DNA from: Anthostomella pinea
Lineage: Eukaryota > Ascomycota > Sordariomycetes > Xylariales > Xylariaceae
Direction of reading: 5' to 3'
Assembly (NCBI GenBank): GCA_963556695.1
Contig: CAUWAG010000003.1
Coordinates: 2,170,001 to 2,234,000 of the forward strand
DNA length: 64,000 nt
In this document: piece by piece, positions 55,267 through 64,000 of the stretch
Numbering within the stretch: the stretch's first letter is position 1
How the letters are laid out: every line of letters starts with the position of its first letter
The notes under the pieces: model-generated
What the model was told of the DNA's origin: nothing
The model's database searches: none
The model's input: only the letters and a program-made list of their open reading frames with translations
Position numbers and translations under genes: made by a program

Positions 55267-57010
55267 TTGCGTTATGATGAATCAGACTTACAGCTTGCTG
55301 TCCAAGCTAAATTTCGTGATCCTCATATTACTATTGGCAAACTTTTTAAGACTTTCTACGTCCCATATAATACCTTAAAGGCTAGAATCGCTGGCCAACT
55401 ATCACGGCGCGATAACATAGCCAATATTTTGAAACTTATGGTTTCCGAAGAGAATGCCATTTGCTTCTTCATATTCGACCAAGATGAGTGAGTATTACTA
55501 TCCCGGCACGGTTATATTAAAGATATGACAAATCAATTGTTGGCAACTCGTGGGGCTGGACGCGTCAGAAAGAACTGAACGGCAAACTTCATCAAACGTA
55601 CACTAGGCCTCTGGACGCGTTTTTATCACAATGGATTACTCAAGGGTCTTAAATAAAGACCTAAACATATATCATGCATAGTTTTGCTAAGTTGCGGCGA
55701 CAGTCGCAAAATATAGCATCCAATATGCCGATATTTACAACTTTGATGAGACTGGGTTTATGATGGGCATTATTAAGTCCGGCATAATCATTATAAGTAC
55801 TAAAAGACATGACAGGCTTAAACAAGCTCAGCCTAGCAATAGAGAATGGTCTATAGTAATCTCTGTTATTAATACTGATGGTTGGAAGATCCTGCCATTT
55901 ATTATTTTACAGGGCAAAACCTACCTTACGTCATGATATTGCGATATAACATTACTACGCAATTAGAAGGTGGCCGTGTCTGACAATAGGTGGACTACGA
56001 ATGAGCTTGGTTTGAAGTGAATTCAGCATTTCGATTAGTATACCAGACCGCGTATGACCGCCAGTAAATACCTCATTATCCTAGATGGCCACAAAGGCCA
56101 CTATTCCCAGGTCTTTAAAAATTATTATCAGAATAATGGCATTATTACCCTTTGTATGCCTGTCCACTTATCATACATGCTCCAATCTTAGATGTCAGCT
56201 GTTTTAGCCCGCTCAAACGAGCTTATGATTGCATGATTGAGGATCTCATCCGGCGTTATATAACCCACGTTTCAAAGAAGGACTTCCTTACAGTGTTTTG
56301 TGAAGCACATAACACTGTTATAATACCAGGAAATATTCAAGCAGGTTTCAGTACTACTGAGCTTGTTCCATTTGACCCAGAAAGTGTCTTTTTGAAGCTG
56401 GATATTGTCGCTGTCGTACGAACACCGTTGTCAGACCCCAATCTGCCACCCGCTACTTGGACTTTTGAGAGGTCTATTACCATTAATAAAGCGGTAAACT
56501 AATCAGTTTATATCCAGAATCAAGTCAGAAACCACTAGGGAAGTTCACCTACTTTAATAATTGATATGTTGAGCTCGTTTTTAAACGCTACATACGGTCT
56601 TATACATAAGGTCGCTTTGGTTGATTCCCCGGTCCGCAAGCTAGAGGAGGCCAATCACTTGTTAAGTAAATGCTAGAGAATAAAAAATAAATATCTAACA
56701 AAAGGAGAAATATTTTCTATTAAAGATATAATAGGTTTTTAGGCTGCAAAGGATTGTGCTTAGCTGGCAAGACAGGAAATATGGGAAGATAGTCATCGTC
56801 CAAAAAGGGCGGCAGCGCGTAAGCGACGGTGTGGCATTTGCGGCAACCCTAGCCATAATGCGCAAATTTGTACAATAGAAATAGAAATGTCTAAGAAAGG
56901 GGAATCTGATTGCTTGAATTGAATTGAATACGTTGTGATTAAGTTATTTGACATGACAGTTAAGAGGTTGGTAAGAAGTTGCCATTCGCTTGTAACTGCC
57001 GCTTGCTTGT
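55267..57010 (+). pseudogene. RIP-degraded pogo/Fot1-type (DDE_1) transposase relic
   Basis: The N-terminal helix-turn-helix resembles the pogo DNA-binding domain (ITIGKLFKTFYVPYNTLKAR). The DDE core is recognisable in pieces: YNFDETGFMMGII, YLIILDGHKGHYSQVF and LDVSCFSPLKRAYD. It is followed by a tail with a zinc-knuckle-like RRCGICGNPSHNAQIC at about 56820-56870. Many in-frame stops and at least one frameshift (near 56193) break it. Most changes look like C-to-T or G-to-A, as RIP produces. Terminal inverted repeats were not found. Confidence 0.78.
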
Positions 57011-57289
57011 TATTTACATTAATAAAATTATTTGAAAGATTAGTACTTTTTATAGTTTTTATTCCAGTTGTTTTTGTCGTATAAGACACTATGTTTTATA
57101 ATTAGATATGAAACTATAACTAATTATTATAATTTAATTATTAAAATAAATATAATTTAGATAATAATATAACTATTAATTCTAATGTTCATTTTTTAGT
57201 TCAATAATTCATATAATAATATTATAAGCGTTAATATAAATATAAAAGCTTATGTTATCCCTTTTTTTTTATCTTTTCTGATAAATGTA

Positions 57290-57710
57290 GTCGTGGTCCA
57301 AGGAGGACGGCAGCGCGTGAGCGACGTTGTAGCGTTTGCGGCAACACTGGCCATAATGCGCGAACTTGTACAATAGAAATAGAAACGTCTGAAGAAGAAG
57401 AATCCAATTGATTAGGTTGTGCGAGAATTCGTTGTGCGAAATATTCAGTTCAAGATCCTTGCTTGTTTGTTGTTCTAAGTCTACCTGGTACGGACGGATT
57501 CACACCTAATTACGTGTGCAGCGCGACTATCCGCGGTGGTAGCGGAGCTGTAGGTCAACCATCCCCCCCACAGCGCACAGACCACCTTGGGACACACCAT
57601 GAGCCACCACACCATCTGACAGATTGAAGTGAATGCGACGTGATCGAGTCATTTGACATGTTGCTTGAAAGGTTAGTGAAAAGTTGCCTTTCGCTTGTTA
57701 TGTATGTTAA
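57290..57710 (+). pseudogene. Second copy of the pogo-like transposase tail
   Basis: 57295-57410 repeats 56795-56910, encoding the zinc-knuckle-like tail (RRCSVCGNTGHNARTC). 57640-57700 repeats 56935-56990. Between the two matches is an extra normal-composition stretch of about 170 bp (57470-57640) absent from the first copy. The two copies differ mainly by A/G and C/T transitions. Confidence 0.7.
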
Positions 57711-58713
57711 AATTAAAAATAATTAGCATTGTTAATAGAAATTTTGATAAAATATATTTGAACATTTTATTAAATAACTTATCATCATAACATATAAAAA
57801 AGACTATGTTTTAAATATAAAATATACTTCAACTTTGTTTATGAAATAAAAGTCATTATTACTTGAATTATAAATCGATATTTATTATAAAATATATCAC
57901 TTTATAAGTATACAGATTAATAATTAATGAGGTTGATAAATTTCAAAATTAGTTACAAGGTATATGATAAATGATATTAAAATAAATAAAGTGATTTTTA
58001 ATTGTCTTGTCTTTAATATATCATATTTGAACAAATTAGGCTTAAACTTTAATAAAAATGAAATTTGTTTAAACTAAATAATTGTAAGTGTTTAACTTTT
58101 TAAAATAAAATATAGAAGGTTAAGAAACCTTTTATGGAAAGGGTTAAGATACTTCAAAATATTGTTAAATTAATGACATAAAAATGAATGATTTCAAAAT
58201 CAAATAAATCTCTTAATAAAATAAAAACTTAATAAAAACTTAATAAAACTAAATATATTTTAATTTTAAACCCATAAAGTTAAAATATATCGATAAAAAA
58301 ACTTTACTGCTTAGATTACTTTAGCGATAACTAATAAAAGTTTTACTTAGAAAATATTATTTTAAAACATTACTTTGTAACCTGTATTTTTACAAAATTA
58401 ATAAGTTAAAAAATATAAATAAGAAATAGCGTTTTAAAAGGCTTTTAATGAGGAAAAGTACGTAATTAGAAAAGAGAATTAATTATAATGAAGTATTAAT
58501 TAATATCAAAATTTTAAAATTATATATTTTAAATAAATCTTTAAAAAAAAGAAAGGTTTCCCTTCATAACTAACATTATATAAAACTATAAGCGTTGTAA
58601 GTTTTATACCTTTAATTATATATTCTTTCCTTTTATAGGACTAAAATTTATTTTAAGTTATATTTTATTAAAAATATCGTACAAATTCTAATTTATTATT
58701 TGATATTGTCAGA

Positions 58714-58845
58714 TGTTGGATCCCAGATATGGTGCCCTTAGGTGCAGTACCCACTAGGGGGCTGTCAAGGGAACAGTGGATCCATCCTGGCATGGTGCAG
58801 TATAGTATTTAGCTGTAGATTAGCCCTGCAGAGTATACTTCGTTC
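58714..58845. repeat. Normal-composition island, possible degenerate LTR fragment
   Basis: Starts TGTTGGATCC, the same ten bases that begin the solo LTR family at 33245 and 61708 (on their minus strand), but the rest is different. No clear end or target duplication found. Confidence 0.35.
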
Positions 58846-59558
58846 TTATTATTAGAAATGATATTATTACTTCCGTGACTTCCTTTATATTACGCATTTA
58901 TAATAATATAATTAGTATTTATATTTTTGTCGTATTTTTCAATATATCTAAATATTTAATATCCTTATTTTGACTTTTATTTACCCATGTAAAAAGTCGA
59001 CTAAAATATTGATAACGTCTTTTTATTAGCCCCTTATTTTATAAACATGTAAGTTTAAATTGTAATTTATCGTTCAAGTATTTGAAAATAGATAATTAAA
59101 AATAAAATTGTTAAAGTTCACTTATTACGTCGTTCTAAAGAATCAAAGTTTTTATTACGGGTTATTATTACGGGTTTTTATGCGATTTTTCCCTTTTTTA
59201 TATATCTTTTTTAACTGTTTTTATAGTTAACCTTATGATCATTTTTTAAATTTTTAAAATTTCAATTCTTATAATAAGACGCTTTTTTTTAGTTAAAGAC
59301 GTAAAGGTTAAATATAGCTAAGTTAAACTCCTCGTTTAATACATTTATTTTAAAATGTTATAATATATTGACGTTTTCTTAAAGAAAGTAACGTAGGACT
59401 TTTTTCTTAATATCAAATTTTGAAAATCTTTTCTTGCAATAAAAGATTTAGTACACAGCTTGAAGAACGGTTATCACACAGTCGTACTTATTAGTTTATA
59501 TTAATTATAAATTAACTCGAGTTTTATATAAAATTGTTAAAAACGTATATATAGTAAG

Positions 59559-59770
59559 TGTCACGGCGAGCGTATTGACGAGCTGGGACATGGCCGGTAG
59601 CAAGCAGCTATTACTCTATTGACGAGAATATCAAGACTGGAGAGAAAAGGAAGAGAGAGAGAGATAGGTACAGCGGGTGGTTGCCCATTTAAGGAGATCC
59701 TCTGGTCAGATCTTTCTCTTATTGGGAAGTATCGGCTTGTCATGTGGGAAGGTCCGTGCAGGCCGTCACA
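59559..59770. mobile_element. Solo LTR of a second family, 212 bp, with 5-bp target duplication GTAAG
   Basis: Begins TGTCACGGC and ends GGCCGTCACA, giving short inverted ends and TG..CA. The perfect repeat GTAAG flanks it at 59554-59558 and 59771-59775. Composition is normal inside the A/T block. The 74-codon minus-strand ORF inside is a chance ORF of the LTR. Confidence 0.85.
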
Positions 59771-61707
59771 GTAAGTCGTGTACATATATAGGTGTGAAAT
59801 ATATTTAAATGAAATCTATAATCTAATTAAAGAAAAACGTATTTTAAGTAGATCCTCTATTTATAACCCATTTTTTACCGGAGATTCGTAAGTTAAGCTT
59901 AAATTAAATCGACACTAGCCGATTTCTTTACAAATATTTTTAACCTTTGAACAGTAGCTTTTTTTCCTTTTGTTTTTCTTACCGCTTTTTACAGATAGTT
60001 GATTACATAATTATAATTGAGCGTTTTATACTTAGCCAAGACTTATAATTCGTGATTAACTAATAATATTTTACTGATTTATACCGTCAGTTAATTATAT
60101 AACCTTACTACGATTTTTACTAGGGTTTCAAATATCCCGCGCGCGTTTATAATTACGCTTTTTTCCTAGTAATAAAACAACAATTTATTAATCGTTACAT
60201 TTTCCTCCCTTTTTTCTTTCTTCATATAAGTATCATTAATCGCTGGTTATTTCTAGGATTTATATAAATAATATAGAATAATTATACCGCTTATAATATT
60301 ATTTTGAACCTTTTATATATATTACGTTCGGTTTAATAAACATCGCGTAAGTTTCTTTTAATATACACAATTATTTGTAATAAAGATGAACTATAAGTAC
60401 TACTGATTTTTAAAATCATACGTCTTACAAGCTATTTATAATATCATCCAAATGTATAAACAAACGGTAACACTTTTATAAATTACTTAAATTTGAAGTT
60501 AATACGTACTCCCAATATAAAACGAAAACTAATCCCTCTTTTTTATGTGAAATGCTTATAAGATTTTTATTCATTGATTTTTAGCTAATTTATTTTTCAA
60601 TGTATTATTTACTATATTGAACATTATTGTTATATTTTATCAATCAACCTTAACACGTACTAGGTGGCAATAGTATTTATAACTTTTTAATTAAAGGTTG
60701 AAAATTTAAACGATAATATAACTTTTTTATAATATTTAGAAACCGCTTATTGATTTCTTGAATGTTTATGAGAACTTAGGGATTTTCTCTACACACTTTA
60801 AAGTTATATAATATTAGAAAAAAAAAAAAAAAAAAAGGCTTTCTCGTTACTTATAAGCTACTTAGATAAAACTTATAGTCAAGGTTATTTAATGATAATA
60901 GTAATGATCATAAGTAAAATGCTCGGGCGATATTTATAAGCTTTCAGGTATGAAACCCTTTTTAAAAACCATTTTTAATTTAAAAAGATTTTTATTAACG
61001 GATAAATGTGTAATTATTATTCGTGTTATAATAATATGCCGTATTATAGCATGTCAGTTTTTATGCTTATTTTCAAGAAACTGTTTTTTATCTTAATTTT
61101 ATTATGTTTTATGTCAAACTTAATAACTGTTCAATATTTAAAAGCTTTGAAAAGAACTCGTTATATGCTTAATGTATTTATTTATTCATTTAATGCTTAC
61201 CAATTATTTCTTTGCGTTTTCTTTTCGCTTTTAAGAAAAAACGTTTATTATTATTTATACAATATTACGGTTACACGTTCTTTATTAATAAAGGCGTTTT
61301 AAAATAGTTTTATACTTGAAAAAGTGAAACGTTTATTACCGCGCGCTTTACCAGCTGTATGTAAAAATATCAATATATATAGCTAGAAATATTTAATGTA
61401 ACTACGTAAAAATTAGTTGTCTTTGTTACTTTATACTAGTTATAAAGTTTTTAAGTTTTATGAAGATTATAATACTAAGATATGTTTAAATAATAATTAA
61501 TTTATATCCTTTTAAAATATTTTTATTTAGCTTTTATACTTATTTTTAAGCTTTTTTTTCATTATTATACTGTTATAACAACAGTTTAAGCGAATTCTAT
61601 TACGTTACGAGGTTATTAAACGAACGCTTTCTCGAAATTAAGAATAAGGTTAAAGTTATATTGAAAAAAGAAATTTATACAAGTATATTATAAGAAACCA
61701 ACTTAAA

Positions 61708-61910
61708 AGTTGGAATAGGCTTGAACGATCAATAATAATACTCGAGTATGGGGTCAAGGTCATGATGTTGCTGATGGTTGGATTGGGAGGTCTACCTGGA
61801 CCTGAAGGTCTGGCTAAGTAACCTCGCAATCCGGTATCTATCTCTTATCTAATCATATATGTGGGTCTTGGTATAGATGGTTTGCAGGCTGGAATTGCAT
61901 AGATCCAACA
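61708..61910 (-). mobile_element. Solo LTR, same family as 33245-33448, with target duplication TTAAA
   Basis: Closely matches the other copy over its whole length and is flanked by TTAAA at 61703-61707 and 61911-61915. Its first base is A instead of T. Most differences from the 33-kb copy are C-to-T or G-to-A transitions (for example aacagg/aatagg, aagtgacc/aagtaacc, catacatg/catatatg). Confidence 0.85.
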
Positions 61911-64000
61911 TTAAATATATTATTAATAACTTTTTTATTTTAATCGATTATATGGCTCTTAGTAATGATTTCTATGCATCAACTTCTTCGTAAATAATAA
62001 ATACGCGTAAGTAAGCAAAAAGCTTTTAAATGGCTTTTTTTTTTCAATTTACTAATTTTTAAGTAATTGGTTATTAATAAATATTATTCGATATTTTTAG
62101 TTTATAAAATTGGTTCTAAAGTTTTCTTATTCAATAAATATATTATTATTGATTATAACTTTTAAAAAGCCGTAATATTCTTAATAAGTATTTTTAAAAT
62201 ATTTAACGCATCTTTTTTTCATTTACCAATTATATAGTTTTGAAATAAGACTTTCATTTAATACACTCGTAATAATCATTACAAACTAATAGCTTCTTTT
62301 AAAGCTGTTTCAAAACTAGTAATAACTTAAAAATCACCTTTCGTTTATTTTACTATACAGATTTTTTCGTTTACGTAATTACTCTTTAACCATTTTTATA
62401 TAAATCTTACTGTTTTTATTTTAAAAAAAAAACTACCTAATCAATATCGTTATAATGCCTTTTCGTCTTAAGTACGTAGTTAAACACGAGTTTTACATAT
62501 TTTAAACTAATACTATTTAAAGCGGTTTTTTATTTTAACGGCAGTTTTCAGTTCGTAACGCGTTTATTGATTTGAAGTTTTCAATCGAGTTTTATAATAT
62601 ATAATCGTTTATCTTTTTTAAAGTTTTAACATTCTTTATATAAAGCTTGTAATATTTAAAAGCTTTATTTTAGAACATATTAAGTCTTTGGATTTAAACA
62701 GGTTTCTTAATATTTCTTTATCTTTTAATTAAATTAATTACAGAACTGTTTCAAGTAAGTCCTTTTAAACTAGTTTAAATAAAAATTACTTTTTTTTTAA
62801 TAACTATCAGTTTTATTTTACATGTTCTTTGTTATTTAAACCTCATAATATGTCTTCTTTTTGCCTTAAAAAGCGGTTAGCCGGCTTTTTAACCGCTTTA
62901 TATAAAACTTTAAACCTAGGTTAAAACGACTTATTTTAGTTATTTTATAAACTTAATTAATCAATAGTCGTTTTGTAGTGACAAAAATACGTTTAGTCTT
63001 TAGAGTTTAAAAATATGATAAACATTTTACTAACGTTTTATAATTTAATATTCTATATTGATAAATAAGTTATTACCGTAAACATTGCGTTATTATAGAT
63101 TTTTCAGTTCTTATATATATAAGTGTTTTTCTAAAATAATATATTAGTAGATATGAAAGTTCCCTATCACAATTTTAAGATAAATATTATAGATTATATA
63201 TGTATAAAGTAATTCACCTTTTTAACGGTATCTTCATTTAAATCTTATTATATTAATATAAGTTCACTTAAACAGTCATTTTAAGCGATTATAAAGTATT
63301 GATTTTTATTTACGCTTTATTTCCGCTCTACTTCCGGGTTATTTAAAAATTTACGATATTAAGTAATCTTCTCATCATTATATAGTTTTGATACAATCCC
63401 GATCAAAATTAGTAAATCTTTTAAAACTTTAAATATTTCTAAACATTTTAAAAACTTCTGACTTTTTACTTACATATATTTATTGTAGACTTATTAATAT
63501 AAACGTGAAGTATATACTTATTAATATTAAAAGTAAGTTTTTTCATTTTTCAATGCATCAAGGTTTACTTAACATTTTTAATGTAACTTCATTTCAAATA
63601 TAGAAATTACATGAAAACTTTATTTATATACGCCGAATATAATATCTTTAAATGTTTTTATAACGCTTTATTTTTATAACGTTGAAAACGTTGTGAAAGC
63701 GCCTAGTAAGCCGAAGAAATTATGAGCTATTTAAAGATTTTTAAACCTCGTTTTGAACAATATTTTTTGTTTATTTCTCTCTGTTATTTAACTCGGATTA
63801 GAAATGACTTCAACGTTTAACTTTATAAAATACTTTATAGTTATAAGCATTTGACGCATTCTACAAATTATTAATAATAAATACCTATTTTATTTATTAA
63901 CCGCACTTGATTTTTAAAACATATAGTATAAACGTAACTTTCTTTTTAATTTTATAATCAATTTTATTAATAACTTCATTATAAAACCACTTCCGTTGAT

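Larger units (their letters stand above)
54900..64000. other. A/T-dominated, gene-free block (RIP-degraded heterochromatin-like)
   Basis: From about 54.9 kb to the window end the sequence is overwhelmingly A and T with many TA steps and homopolymer runs, including a 19-A run at 60818-60836. The ORFs present are chance. Islands of normal composition correspond to transposon relics and solo LTRs listed separately. The pattern is typical of RIP-mutated repeats in ascomycetes and could be pericentromeric, subtelomeric or an interior A/T isochore. Confidence 0.8.

Noticed and set aside
58701..58870. Possible target duplication TGATATT around the island at 58714-58845
   Set aside because: Such short A/T matches are expected by chance in this block and the implied right end does not finish in CA.
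61006..61302. 98-codon ORF with hydrophobic residues in the A/T block
   Set aside because: Composition is that of the surrounding A/T-dominated DNA (Phe, Tyr, Leu, Asn excess); no family resemblance, so a chance ORF.

Overview
The window is from a filamentous ascomycete, most likely a Sordariomycete. The genes carry short introns (about 50-140 bp) with GT..AG ends and CTGAC-like branch points. Typical Pezizomycotina families are present: a Zn2Cys6 regulator, a HET-domain protein, a rhodopsin-domain membrane protein, DUF6604, and relics of a non-reducing polyketide synthase (NR-PKS) cluster. The right end shows the transition-rich, A/T-dominated decay expected of repeat-induced point mutation (RIP). 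Exon boundaries below were worked out by hand from splice signals and reading phase.

Region 1 (1 to about 20.3 kb) is ordinary gene-dense DNA and every gene looks intact. In order: the 5' part of an HRD3/SEL1L-type ERAD gene, a WDR89-like WD40 protein, an FRG1-like protein, a 2OG-Fe(II) oxygenase, a thioredoxin-fold protein, a TMEM70-like mitochondrial membrane protein, a Zn2Cys6 regulator, an aldehyde dehydrogenase, an APC-superfamily amine/amino-acid permease, a RidA protein and a membrane-anchored heme-dependent oxidative N-demethylase (HODM, DUF3445). The last four could form a small amine-catabolism neighbourhood.

Region 2 (about 20.4 to 54.3 kb) is accessory and largely decaying. It holds a broken DUF3176-like membrane protein gene and a broken DUF6604/thioredoxin-like fusion gene. 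There are two short degenerate telomere-like tracts, a small inverted-repeat element, and about 6 kb without a recognisable gene. A solo LTR with a 5-bp target duplication follows. Next come an AlkB-like protein that has lost its iron ligands and an intact HET gene. A fossil secondary-metabolite cluster follows (acyltransferase, P450 and PT-ACP remnant of an NR-PKS, all broken). It is interrupted by a 5'-truncated LINE and followed by an apparently complete 5.6-kb Tad1-like LINE with an 11-bp target-site duplication. An intact rhodopsin-domain gene closes the region.

Region 3 (about 54.9 to 64 kb) is a strongly A/T-dominated block without real genes. It contains RIP-degraded pogo/Fot1-type transposase relics. 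Small islands of normal composition within it include two solo LTRs with perfect 5-bp target duplications, so those inserted after most of the degradation.
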